Positions 31,801 through 45,800 of a stretch of DNA of 56,135 nucleotides are shown piece after piece; the stretch's first letter is position 1; every line of letters starts with the position of its first letter. The stretch lies in assembly GCA_030141605.1 (NCBI GenBank), contig JAQGDQ010001194.1, positions 1 through 56,135 on the forward strand. The letters run 5' to 3'. The notes beneath the pieces were generated by a model. It had not been told where the DNA came from. It searched no databases and saw only the letters and a list, made by a program, of their open reading frames with translations. The position numbers were made by a program, and so were the translations under genes. Source of the DNA: Tubiluchus corallicola. Lineage: Eukaryota; Priapulida; Priapulimorpha; Priapulimorphida; Tubiluchidae.

Positions 31801-34800
31801 AATTTCATGCAGATCGCTCATAATATCACCTAATTCAGCTGTGTTTTTAGTTTCTTACTACTTTTAGTAGAGTTTTATGAAACTTCTTATGAAACTTTGG
31901 TAGAGGTTTATGAAACTTTAGTAGAGGTTTATGAAACTTCTTATGAAACTTTGGTAGAGGTTTATGAAACTTCTTATGAAACTTTGGTAGAGGTTTATGA
32001 AACTTTAGTAGAGGTTTATGAAACTTCTTATGAAACTTTGGTAGAGGTTTATGAAACTTTAGTAGAGGTTTATGAAACTTCTTATGAAACTTTGGTAGAG
32101 GTTTATGAAACTTTAGTAGAGGTTTATGAAACTTCTTATGAAACTTATGAAACTTTAGTAGAGGTTTATGAAACTTCTTATGAAACTTTGGTAGAGGTTT
32201 ATGAAACTTTAGTAGAGGTTTATGAAACTTCTTATGAAACTTTGGTAGAGGTTTATGAAACTTTAGTAGAGGTTTATGAAACTTCTTATGAAACTTTGGT
32301 AGAGGTTTATGAAACTTCTTATGAAACTTTGGTAGAGGTTTATGAAACTTCTTATGAAACTTTGGTAGAGGTTTATGAAACTTCTATCATACATACATGA
32401 TTTACGGAGCTGGACTATGACATTTTGGCGTATCTAGGCTAATAAAATTATGAGGCCCTCCCACTCAAATAGAGCCACCCTCTAACTCACCCACACCTAT
32501 CTTGAATATTTCATGCTCATGATGTATTTTAGCGACACTTACATAGCTTCAATAAATTCAGTGCAAATTCTTGAAATAAATTAGAAGAAATACCCACTAT
32601 TTTACTATTTATTGCAAGCCTACTGTTTTAGCACAACTGTAGTGAAATGACAGATTTTCTACCGACTGTTACCCAAGCTTGAAAGACCCTAGGCTGCACC
32701 TGACAACTTGCAATAACGTTTTGAAAATGACCCAATAAATATCAATACATCACACACGGTTCACTGTTACAGTGTTCCCTCGCTACTTCGCAGTTCGTTT
32801 ATCACGGACTCGCTGTTTCGCGGGTTTTTGCGGTACTCTGTCTAAAGTATTTTTGCACATGCATAGTAGATATTGTACAGTAATGTATAGATTTGATGAA
32901 TTTTGCATTAAAAAAAATCACAAAATATATTAAAAATCGTAATTCTAACATCAAAAGAATATTGTAAATCATAAAAAATTACCATTTACAGTAAATAGTG
33001 TATTTATTCGGTGGATGAATACACACCAAAAACAAAATGTAGTACTTGAGCCCGCTTGAGATGCTACTTGCCGAAGTGAGATTGTATACAACACACGATC
33101 ACAACACACGGTTGATTAATGGAAAGTACACAGTATAGCGTCCCTACTTCACGGAAATTCACTTATCGCGGGTGGGCCTGGAACGGAACACCCACGATAA
33201 GTGAGGGAACACTGTACTGCCTGTTTTCTTATGACCTCTGCCCTAGAACCTTTACAAGCATAAACTACATACATTGAAATGGTCACAGTGCAAGCAAGAA
33301 ATTACTCTACTAACGTTCTGCTCAGCAGAAATCGCAAAAAGAAAATTAAATGTCCAGTTAGAAAAGAAAACGACACAAAATCATCAGTAAATACCGATTT
33401 CACGCGATGTCCGATTCCCATAATAAGCTGTCCTTTCTTTCGCATCTCGTTTACAAATTCCATTGGTATCATTCCCTTATCCAAAGCTTCGCTAAATTGT
33501 TTGGCTGCTGCATCCAGAGCTCCACCAAATCTGTCTCCCTAAGACAAAGATTATTATTGAAACTTAACTTTCAATTCATTATCTTTATAAAAGCGTGTTT
33601 TATTGCAAAAAAAGAAATGAAATACAACACTGGTTGAACTTTGCAAAAATAAAAACAGGAAGGCAAAATCTGTAATGAATGAATTTCATTTTATTTTTAA
33701 CAAAAGTTCAGTACAATGTACAATTGAAAAAAGTACAAAAAGAAAACAAAGTTAATCTATACTCTTATATTAATATTCTTGGTATATATATTTATTTATA
33801 TATATATAAGATTCGAGGCTACAGCTTCGACGACGGCACCATTTGCGGCGATCTATACATCAAACGAAAAGTCTCGATCTAGTGTCGTGCCATTGGGGGT
33901 TTATTTTTCAAATCGAGCCCACCGCGAGGAACGGGGGGCAAAAAACCTCCAAAAATGGCCATTTTAGGACGTCTTCACCTTGAGGAGCTGTGATGAGTTG
34001 ATTGGATTTCGGGCAATTTTTGCTTAGAAAACTGCTGATGCAAAGCCATTGTTGTGACATCGTCCATTATACTCTGCCTATAACCTTATAGCTTTAATTC
34101 AGTAAAAGCTGCTGCTGGTTTTGCGTTATAAACGAGGACTAGGTAGAATGTTCGCGTATTATTGATTATAAGTGTACTTATGCGCAAAATTTTTTGCGAG
34201 GCGTTTGCTAGTGCTAAAATAATCTACTAGAACAGCCTGATAAACTCATTTGGCAAACTAGCTAAGTTTGTCCTCATACCAATGGCACACAAAAACTAAA
34301 GGCCCACTGTCTCCTACATTTTAAACGGCAGACTGCTTACAATGGTCAACAATCCCGAGCAAAGACTGGACACAAGATCCTTCCCCGCTCTTGCCGTAAC
34401 AATAGAGTTGTGAGCCCCGGAAACAGCTGGACCGTGGTCAACGGTAACTTTACAATGGTCAGCAGCAGACTGCATACTTACAATGGTCAACAATCCCGAG
34501 CAAAGGCTGGACACAAGATCCTTGCCCGCTCTTGCCGTAACGATAGAGTTGTGAGCCCCGGAAACAGCTGGACCGTGGTCAGCGGTAACCATCAAACACA
34601 TCTCAATGAACTTTGCTGCATAGCGAGGAATTCTGTAAACAAATAAAAAAAACAAAATCTAATGAAGAGCTCTCATGAAAACCGAGTTTGAGCCAGGGCT
34701 GGACTAAGACCTCAAGGGGTGCTAAGCTCTTGAAAGAGTATGGTACCCCTATATATGTGTAATACAGAATAAAAAAATACTAAACAATAAAATGAAAGAA

Positions 34801-37800
34801 ACTTTCAGTAAGGTTTATTTACAGCTTATGCTAGGGCATCAGCTTTACATTGCAAAAAAAATAGAGATTAGATTAAAGATACAGAGACGAATCTAAATCT
34901 TACGAAGGAACGGCCATTTAGCTTACCTACATACAAATTGGATACCAATAAACATAGGAAAGTTTATTATAAATGAACAGAATAATATACAATGAACAAA
35001 ACGTATCCTAGCAAACAGAAAGCAAACAATTTCATTTTCCCTGCTTAAGGAAACTAAGAGGAGTGGAAAATGCAAATACAAAAATTTACTGAACGTTTTT
35101 TGTTTACAGAAATCTATGTTTCTCCGTTTAATATCATATACATGCATGTGCGGGTGCATGCGTATGTACAGTTATATTGTTGTTGGCATCCTTCTGTCTC
35201 GGAAGACAATGGAATGTGCACCAAGAGAGTGCGATCCTTGAACGTCTCCAGGGCGCGCGCCTGGGTAAGGTGTATGGAGATCCTGAGTTGCCCAGACAAC
35301 AGGAACCCCCTCTCTTCCTCCCTAGTGTAGTCCAAAGTAAAGGGGAGCGATACGTTTGGCACCAGGTTGGCTGCCGGAGTCAGTGAGCATGCTGCACTGG
35401 TCCACCTTCGGGGCGCCTGATTTGGAAGGTTTACTCCTCTACACAAGGCTGTTGGGTCACGTGAGCTCCTCATACATTATATACGTACAGTTATATTATA
35501 AATAAACACAGAAACTGTCACACATGCCACGAAGAAATAAACATAAAAAGATAAACAATGTTTTCGTATTAGATAAGCACTCACTGTAACCACATCTATG
35601 TGGTTTTTACTCAACAACTGAACAAAATTCCAAATTCATATTAATCAACTGACGGCTCAACAAAATAATATTTACCTCCTCTGAAACCAGAGCAAACTAA
35701 GAACACCTCCAATTCCCATGTCCTCTTTAAACACTTCCGTGATGGGCATACCCGCATAAACCAGCTCCTGGCCTCTCTCATCGCAAATGCTTGTCATAAA
35801 CGATGCAGGTTTACGGATGATTCCCAATTCCTTTAACAAAAAATACAAATAGAATCTTACCAACAAAACAAAAATTTGATTTCAATTAGTAATATAAAAG
35901 AAAGCTTTACAATTGACTGTGAAACAGAATATCTTGTAAAAAAAAAATTCGACTTTAATCCAAGCATAAAAGAAAAAAGAAAGCTTTACAATTGACTATG
36001 AAACAGAACATCTTGTAAAAAAACTTTTCGACTTTAATCCAAGCATAAAAGAAAGCTTTACAATTGACTGTGAAACAGAACATCTTGTAAAAAAACTTTT
36101 CGACTTTAATCCAAGCATAAAAGAAAGCTTTACAATTGACTGTGAAACAGAACATCTTGCAAAAAAAAACTTTTCGACTTTAATCCAAGCATAAAAGAAA
36201 GCTTTACAATTGACTGTGAAACAGAACATCTTGCAAAAAAAAACTTTTCGACTTTAATCCAAGCATAAAAGAAAGCTTTACTGATTGTGAAACAGAACAT
36301 CTTGTAAAAAAAAATTTCAACTTTAATCCAAGCATAAAAGAAAGCTTTATAATTGACTGTGAAACAGAACATCTTGTAAAAAAAACTTTTCGACTTTAAT
36401 CCAAGCATAAAAAAGCCATACCCTTGCCCAAGAATAATCCATGGGCACTGTTGGGGGCGGAACTTCAGGCTGAGGTACAACTACTCCTGATTTAACCAGC
36501 TTCTCATACACATCACTAAAAAACAAACAAATTATGATTTAGGAAACTTGTCACAGAGTAATCAAAGACCGATCCAGAATGTTTTACAAAACTACTTTCA
36601 ATTACCGAATGGTTTCACCGAGAACATCAAAGTTTTGAGGAACATGAGCACCAGCAGCTTTTAGAGCCTTGTTCTTAGCAACCGCCGTTTCCAGATCCGT
36701 GTTTGCACATGCACCAGCATGACCAAACTGAACCTAAAAGAAATGCGATAATACTTTAGAAGAAAGGACAAGTCATGTAGTTGCACAGAAATTTTTGGGG
36801 CATGGTGATAGCTGCCATTATCTTGAAATGATAAGTCACTTAGCTGCGCAGAAATCTTTGAGCGCGGTGACAGACTTGAAAATTATGACGTAACTAATAG
36901 AAACCCTGGCTCATAATAATCGCGCACTGCTTAAACTAATTCAAACTTAAGCAGCTTATTAAATAGTCATGCAAAATGTCAAAGAATACAGGGATGAGAA
37001 TGACAAATTGCAAAAAACTCTGAAACAGGCCGGGGGTTTAGGGGCCGCGTGAGCCCCCCCATTGGGGGTTCAAGGGGGCAAAGGCCCCTTGAAGCCAGCA
37101 ACAAATTGCAATTTTGTGACCATAGAGAGCCTCTAAGTGGACTTAAAATATCAACTACCTTGTTTCATGCATAATTTAAAATACACAACTATCAAGGATA
37201 CATGATACCTAATTGTCTCAAAAACGCCTAAGTACTGGCCGCTCCTATGCAAAAGTATATAAAAACAGTCTGCAATTGACTCAAATAACTCCGCACAATT
37301 GATTCTATATTTTTATACATAGAGATATACACGTGGTTACACTGATGTACGTGATGTAAACAAAGTGACGGCCTGCCAACTAGCGGTCAGCTTGTGAAAT
37401 AATGTACTGGGTTCGTAAAAATTTTCTCAACGAATTTACGCGATTTACAAAAATGGCACTACTGGTCTTCCAAAAACTCAGAATTCCTGGGATAGCTGTC
37501 TAATTTTGTTTTTAAAACTTATTATACTAATTTGATAGAAATGGACAGTGTACGGTTTTTCTTCAGTTAGTGAGTGACATCATCGGTGGAAGAATGGACG
37601 TTCAAAATGAGAGGTATAAAATGATCGCCACTTTAAAATTCCACAGGCAGTTATGATTAATCAATGTTAAATAACTTTCATAGAGTTAAGCCTCGTAAAA
37701 ACCTTTCTTTGTAAGACTAGTGAAGCTGAGAAACAATTAGCAATGAACTGCATTGATAGTCTACAGACTGCAATCTAGAAAAATCTACAGGTTGTGTGAC

Positions 37801-39747
37801 AATAGCTATCTCAGTAACTCTTGCTTAGCTGCAAAAGCAAACCATTGTTACTACAAAAGCGTGGAAATTTCGATAACTGCTAAAGCAAGATAATTGATGC
37901 ATAAACAAATTATCATACTGCTAGGTAATCAGACCAATTCTTCTTTTCTGTTCTAAGATTTTACTGTACCTCAGCTGTAAACATTCCAGCGCATGTACCG
38001 ATGCACCAAGCTACTAGAGGTTTATTAATTCTCCCGCTCTTAATGGCCTCCACTATTCTGTACTCCTCTGTACCTCCAACCTAAATTAAATACAATTATG
38101 CTGTGAACATCTCTGTACAAAATAGTCTTTAGTAAATAAAAATGTTTCTAAAACGAAAACTTAATATTAATAACTTCTTTTTATGTAGCAGCACTAAATC
38201 AATCATTTACACAAGTATCTCTTTAAGGTGGTTTTGTTCATGGACTTCGTAAAATTTAAATTATTCTTTTGTTGGAGGATATTACACACACAATTATCGT
38301 ATATATTAATTTTGCTGGTATATATATATATATATATATATAAGATTCGAGGCTACAGCTTGGACAACGGCACCATTTGCGGCGATCTATATATCAAATG
38401 AAAGTTCTCGATCTAGTGTCGTGCCATTGGGGGTTTATTTTTCGAATCGGGCCCACCGGGAGGAACGGGGTGCGAAAAACCTCCAAAATGGCCATTTTTC
38501 GGCAATATTTTGCAAAAGTTATATGGCTGAGATGTGGAGAACGGGAACGGGCCGAGGGGGGTGCTGGGTATGGATAGATAGCCCGTTCAGCGGTGGGTGT
38601 AGTAGGCATATTTGGAATTCGCGAGAGGGTCACGGCGCCCCGCAACGGGCGTTAGGGGGGGGGGGGTTCCCAGACCCAACTCACGATTTTTTCAAAATTT
38701 TGGTCAAACAGCCTGCAGAAAAAACGTTCTAGCGGCGCCTGGTGGGACTCTCGGAAGGACATATACGACTCTTTAGAAAGAGGAAGAACAGGGCTGCACA
38801 ATGATGTGGGCTATATTTTAGGACACGTCCACCAAGAGGAGTACTGACAAGTTAATTACATGTTCAAATTTCGGCAATTTTCGCTTGGAAAACTGCTGAC
38901 GCAAAGCCATTGTTCTGACGTCATCCATTATACTCTGCCTATAACCTCATAACTTTAATTCAGCAAAAGCTGCTACTGGCTTTGCGTTATAAACGAACAC
39001 TAGGTAGGATGTTCGTGTATTATCGATTATAAGTGTATTTAGCAAGTTTTTTTTGCGGGGCCTGTGCTAGTTGGACAAGAAAACTCTAGTCAGTTCAGCA
39101 TCTCATCTTAGAAAACTGTCCTTGACAATGAGTTCGATTCTGAAAACAAATTCTATGACACTAGAAAGAACATACGGTCCTTGCTTAACGACTCATTTAG
39201 TGACGTTTCGTCTTAGCGGCACTAAATGTTTGGCACCTTTTTCTCATTTTAGCGACGATTTTTTTGTACTTTCCTCAAAGCCATTTTTTATTTTATCAGC
39301 AATAGTTTTAGCTAATTTGAAACATTAAAACAAATACATATACATATATATATAAAAACTTATTATTCAATACCGCGCCTCGTATATGAAATGAAAAAAA
39401 TTTGGAGAAGACGTGCGCTTCAGACAGAGAATGTGAGAGAGTGAGAGAGAGAAAGCGAGAGAGAGAGAGAGAGAGAGGGGGGAATGAGAGTCAGAGAGCG
39501 AGAGAGAGAGAGGGGGGAATGAGAGTCAGAGAGAGAGAGAGAGACGAGAGACGAGAGACGAGAGACGAGAGACGAGAGACGAGAGACGAGAGACGAGAGC
39601 GAGAGCGAGAGCGAGAGCGAGAGCGAGAGCGAGAGCGAGAGCGAGAGCGAGAGCGAGAGCGAGAGCGAGAGCGAGAGCGAGAGCGAGAGCGAGAGCGAGA
39701 GCGAGAGCGAGAGCGAGAGCGAGAGCGAGAGCGAGAGCGAGAGCGAG

Positions 39748-39837
<90 letters not shown>

Positions 39838-42800
39838 TGAGAGAGAGTATAAAGATATATACATGTACCTATTGTTCAACAAACTAGTAACATAAAACAG
39901 TACAACTATTATTTATGTTTTCGCTTCCCGACTGATTGCCACTTGTATAAAGTCAGATCTATTTGCCGACACCTGGGTGCAAGCCTTATGCAAGGAATTT
40001 TGTCTGCAACCTGTTGCTATAGCAACCAGTATCTAGATGAAATTGTCTCAAAGCTGTCACAGGGCTTGGCTCCTACTATGCAGCATTCAACTACTAACTG
40101 TGTAGCTAAGGTTTAAACAATAATGCTAACTAGGTATTGACAAGAAAGATAATTAGTTTCGATTAAGCAGAAAGAAATTAATTGGTGGAAATATGAATAA
40201 AACTCGTGAGTTGAATTTATATGAATCAAGTTGCATTGGTTTTTGCCTCTGGAACGTATCTCAATTCTTTTACATTACTTTCTACGGAAGTCTTGGTTTC
40301 ATTTGACAACATTTCGCTTTTAACGTTGCATTTTGCTGGAATGGATTAGCAGGACTTACTGTATTCAAATAATTAACCTAGCCACTGGGGGGGGGGGGGA
40401 GCCAGCCCAACTCAGTGCCGGTCCAAAGCGTCAGGAAGGGCATCCGCCTGTAAAAACTGCGCCAAAACCTTCTATGAATGAGTCTAAAGTCCACAACGAG
40501 TGGTCAGACCCGCTCTAATCTATGGGCTGGAAGCAGCTTCTCTAAGGAAGACCGAAGAGAAGAAAATGGGTGTGATGGAGATGAGGATGTTGAGATGGAT
40601 GGTGGGAATAACGAGAAGAGATAAAATTAGAAATAATAATATCAGAGGAACGGTAAAAGTAGTGGAAGCCTCGCAAAATTGCGATGGCATGGACACCTGA
40701 AAAGAAGAGTCGGTGAAGATCATGTGGGAAGGGAAGACATAAATGAAGAGATGGTCAACAACAGGAATGTGTGGAGAAGACTCATTCACAACGGCGACCC
40801 TGCATAGGGAAAAGCTGGGAAGAAGAAGAAGAAGACTGTATTCAAATAATTCAAGCAAAAAAAGCTTTCTTGATCGTAGAGCATGCCAAAACTTGATGTA
40901 AATTTGTGATAAGAAATAAATCACCTCTCCTAGAAGAACCAGCATCTTCACATTCGGATCATCTTGGTAGCGAAGCATGTGATTGATGAATGTGCTGCCG
41001 GGGTAACGATCTCCACCAATCGCAACACCCTCGTAAACGCCATCTGTTGTTCGCGATATGACATTGTTCAACTCGTTCGACATGCCACCGGATCGGGACA
41101 CATACGCAACACTAAAGCGTAAATAATCTGTCACTGTGTCAATTTAAACATCACAAAGAATCACAGTCGACTCTCGTTAAACCGGACCCCGTTAGCCCGT
41201 ATATCGGATAAGACGGACGTCATCCGTGGTAAAAGAAACTGACCGATTTCCGTCCGAGCCGGAGCGCTACACACAACACGGCCTACCAACTGTACAATAA
41301 TTTCTTTATCCTCACAGGTTAACTATTTTAAAGTAATATACAGTATAGTATATAGTGCACAGTATATAGTGCAATGTATATAGGTTTTATTAAGGTGATT
41401 ATTCCTGTATAATATGGACCATATATAGGCATATCGGATAAATCGGACAATCGGCTAAACCGCCCCCCCCCCAATTAGTCCGGTTTAACGAGGGTTGACT
41501 GTAGTGAAATGATACACTCATTTTATTGTGAAATGAAAAAAAAAACACTTAAATGATAATAAAAAACAACAATTAAAATTGCAGTATTTAAAAATAGCAG
41601 AAAACACAAATGGAGTAAAAATGTATGCAGACAAGCTTAATTCAAAGAAATTACTATAGGGGGCAAGCAGTCATCAACACTTACCAATGCTTTATTAAGT
41701 TTCAGGGCTTAACTGTACTCATGCATAGTGTCTCAATAAACACATAAGGTTTGAAAAACTATCTGTCCACAGTTGAAATTATATAGCAATATAACAAAAA
41801 AGCCAGTTAACATGTTGGCTGTTGAGGTACCATATGGAAGATCCAGTTTAGCCTTGAAACCTGATGAAGCATAGTGACTACTAACGACCACTTGCAATGC
41901 CAGGCAGTGACTTCTTTGAAAAAGACAAATTTTTTTAAACTAAATGAATAAACTAGAAAATCCAGTTTAGCCTTGAAACCTGATGAAGCATAGTAACTAC
42001 TGACAACCGCTTGCAATACCAGGCAGTGATTTCTTTGAAAAAGACAATTTTTTTTAAACTAAATGAATAAACTAGAAGATCCAGTTTAGCCTTGAAACCT
42101 GATGAAGCATGGTAACTACTGACAACCACTTGCAATGCCAGGCAGTGACTTCTTTGAAAAAGACAAATTTTTTTAAACTAAATGAATAAACTAGAGAAGA
42201 TCCAGTTTAGCCTTGAAACCTGATGAAGCATGGTAACTGCTAGCGACCACTTGCACTACCAGGCAGTGACTTCCTTAAAAAAGACAAAATTTGTGAAACT
42301 AATAACACTAGTTAACTACCTGCCGGGTCGGTACAAACGAGAAGACAAGATGTTATCCAGCATTCCTCCAGTGTTACCAATCTTAAAACAACCTGGTTTC
42401 AAGCCACCAACCTAAAAATTTAAAGCAACAGTCTCATTTTAGATCTACAAACTAACCTCGGTGGAAAGTACCAAACATGTAGATATACATTTCTTTGCCT
42501 ATCGTATCAAACTTCTCATCTACAATCTATAGAACTGAGATGTGTTCTTCTTTCTTTTTCATAGAATCTACACGACAATCTGAATTTACAACAATTTAAA
42601 GTACAACTGATTTGGAAAGCAATTTATGAAACATAAATTTATAGGCTGTTGAAAAACAATAAATGATGAGACAATTATAACACTATATAGGGGCTTACGG
42701 CCAAATCACGTTGAAAACACCGATTCTCGTCTGATCACCGAAGTTAAGCAACGTAGAGCCTGGTTAGTGCTTGGATGGGTGAGCGCCTAGGAATACCAGG

Positions 42801-45800
42801 TGCTGTAGGTTTGCGGGATGCCCACACTGTATCTGGACACTAGGCGGAGGAGCTGCACAAGCAGCCAATGGCTAGAGGGCAGAGGAGGTCAAGTGACCCA
42901 ACGGCCATGTGTAGAGGAGTAAATCTTCCAAATCAGGAGTGGAGCCCCGAAGGTGGACCAGTGCAGCATGCTCACTGACTGCGGCAGCTCCTGCAGCCAA
43001 CCTGGTGCCAAACGTATCGCTCCGCTTTCCTTTGGACTACACCAGGGAAGAAGAGAGGGGGTTCCTGTTGTCTGGGCAACTCAGGATCGCCATACACCTT
43101 GCCCAGGCGTGCGCCCTGGAGACGTTCAAGGATCGGACTCTCTTGGCGCACATTCCATTGTCTTCCGAGACAGAAGGATGCCAACAATATAGGGGCAAGT
43201 ACAGTTGTGGCTTAAAACAATGATGTAGAAGGAAGACTAAACACCATCCAAGGCTTAGTGTCTTCTTACATTGAACAAATTTGTGGCCACTACAATTACT
43301 GAATGATTTGCTTAAAATAACGGAGAATTTTTGACAAAACCTAAAAAACCTATTTGATATTTAAGGAGATACATACTGTAGCAGGGCCAATAATAGAAAT
43401 TCCTTTTTTATTCGCAACTTTGATTATTTCCCGTGTTTTGGCTTCCGGAATGCCTTCAGCAATGATCGCAATTGTGCGAATCTGTGGATATTTCATAACG
43501 TCCATTGTGCTCTCGTACGCGGAGCGAAGTGATGCGAAGCTTATCAACACGTCAGCATCTGGGTGTTTCTTCATCCCATCATCAAGACTCTTGTAAACTG
43601 AAAATAAACCATAATTATTATTATTATTATTATTATGAGTTTATTTTGTATAAAAATATATAATTTTTGTCAAACAGCCTGCAGAAAAAATGTTCTAGCA
43701 GTGCCTGGTGTGACTCTCGGAAGGAGATATATAACTCTTTAGAAAGAAGAAGAACAGGGCTACACAATGATGTGGGATATATTTTAGGGCACGTCCACCA
43801 AAAGGAGTAGCGACGAGTTAATTAGATGTTCTATTTTCGGCAATTTTCGCTTGGAAAACTGCTGACGCAAAGCCATTGTTCTGACGTCATCCATTATACT
43901 CTGTCTATAACTTTAATTCAGTAAAAGCTGCTACTGGCTTTGTGTTAGATAAACAAACAAACACTAGGTAGAATGTTAGCGTATTTTTGATTATAAGTGA
44001 ATTTATACGCAAAATTTTTGCGGGGCCTTTGCTAGTTATTAATATTATGAGTTTATTTCGTATAAAAAATATACAGCTTACAAAGATAAATATGTTAGTA
44101 AAACAGGTAATGCGATGTTAGTAAAGTAACAATTCTACAGAAATTCAATTTTATAATAACCACACATTGTAGTACCCTTGTAATTATATTACATTATACA
44201 GTGCTGTAAGAAGCTATAATAGGTATCTTAAAACATAATCTTTAATTTTACATTTTCGTTTAGATCTACAGTACAACCATATTTAAATCTTAAATTTACT
44301 TGACTGTTATTTACATAGCAGCATAGCTTTGGAATTCTCAATGTGCTAGCTTTGCAATTTTTCTCACAAAGTTTAATTTTCGACTATCTATTAAATAATT
44401 TGCAGGCATTGTGCCACAAAAATACATTAACAATTTAACGCTTTCATTTTGTCTAAAATCGAATATTTTTCTATAAGCAGTGTTCCATTTTACCCTAATG
44501 GCATTAACTTCATTGTTTGATATACCCCCAATTTCGCATCCGTATAACAAAATGGGTAGACAATATGTATTGATCAGAGTTTTAGCTACTATGTCATTAC
44601 GATTATGGCCCATACTTGAGAGAATATTATTCACGGAACCAATGAATTTCCTTTTTAACCTTGAAACATCAATAAAAGTACTATCACTTGTCAAAATATC
44701 GCAACCCAAATACTTTAAATAATATTAGAGCCAGGAGCGTAACCAGGTTGTAAAATCAGGGGAAGCAAGCACATAAGCATGACACATGAAGAAAATGTAC
44801 GTTTCTCCATGCTACAGCTGACAGTGTCAGCATGACAAAAATATATTATAATAATTAGATTTGGGGCAGTTTGATCCTTGGTTCAATCAATCAACCTTGA
44901 CAAATGATATGAGTAAATGCATGCTCATTTCAAAAACATAGGAGGCAGCATTGGTCAAATAAAGTAATGACTCTAGAAAATTCTTCCAAAACCACGCAAT
45001 TAAAAAAAAGATTTGACTAAACTAACTCAACTCAGCTCAGCCCAGCCCAGTCCAGTCCAGTCCAGCCCAGTCCAGCCCAGCCCAGCCCAGCCCAGCCCAG
45101 CACAGCACAGCACAGCACAGCACAGCACAGCACAGCACAGCACTACACTGCACTACACTACACTACACTACACTACACTACACTACACTACACTACACTA
45201 CACTACACTACACTACACTACACTACACTACACTACACTACACTACACTACACTACACTACACTACACTACACTACACTACACTACACTACACTACACTA
45301 CACTACACTACACTACACTAAACTAAACTAAACTAAACTAAACTAAAAGTCAACTAAAGAAATAGAAAAATTAGATGAAACGGCGCCAGTTTTGAAAAAT
45401 GTGCTCGGAGGAATAGCTGCTCCCTTTGCACCTATACCACATATTAGTGCTAACAGTAACAAGTATAAACTGCATCTCTGATCATTGAGTTGACAGTTAA
45501 TGCAGACTTTGTTCAAGACAAAGCACAGAAGTAAACATTACGGGCAACGGCACAAGCAACTGCAACAATTCAAGAATGCTTGCAACAATGATGAAATCTA
45601 CTTGTTGTTATGATTTTTATTTCTACATTGCAATAACTATTTTAATACCAGTTTTTTTCCAAGACATACGATGAAGAACATAAAACCGTTAAAAAACTGT
45701 TCCAAAACAGTTTTCAGTGACTTTTTGCACTACTCGACTCAAGGACTGACTACAAAACCATATTCGTTTCCAGAAAAAAAATCATTACAAACAAATACAA

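Noticed and set aside
31875-32393. CRISPR-like or protein-coding repeat array (also 35895-36410)
   Set aside because: Eukaryotic intronic minisatellites without unique spacers and without neighbouring cas-like genes.
35955-36480. Overlapping minus-strand ORFs with [14 protein letters not shown] repeats
   Set aside because: Translation of the 72-bp minisatellite in the ACLY intron, reading through the donor of exon 36422-36515.
39402-39887. Long RERE (plus) and LALA (minus) ORFs
   Set aside because: Artefacts of the GA-rich compound microsatellite.
45013-45321. TLHYT-repeat ORF
   Set aside because: Artefact of the pentanucleotide microsatellite.
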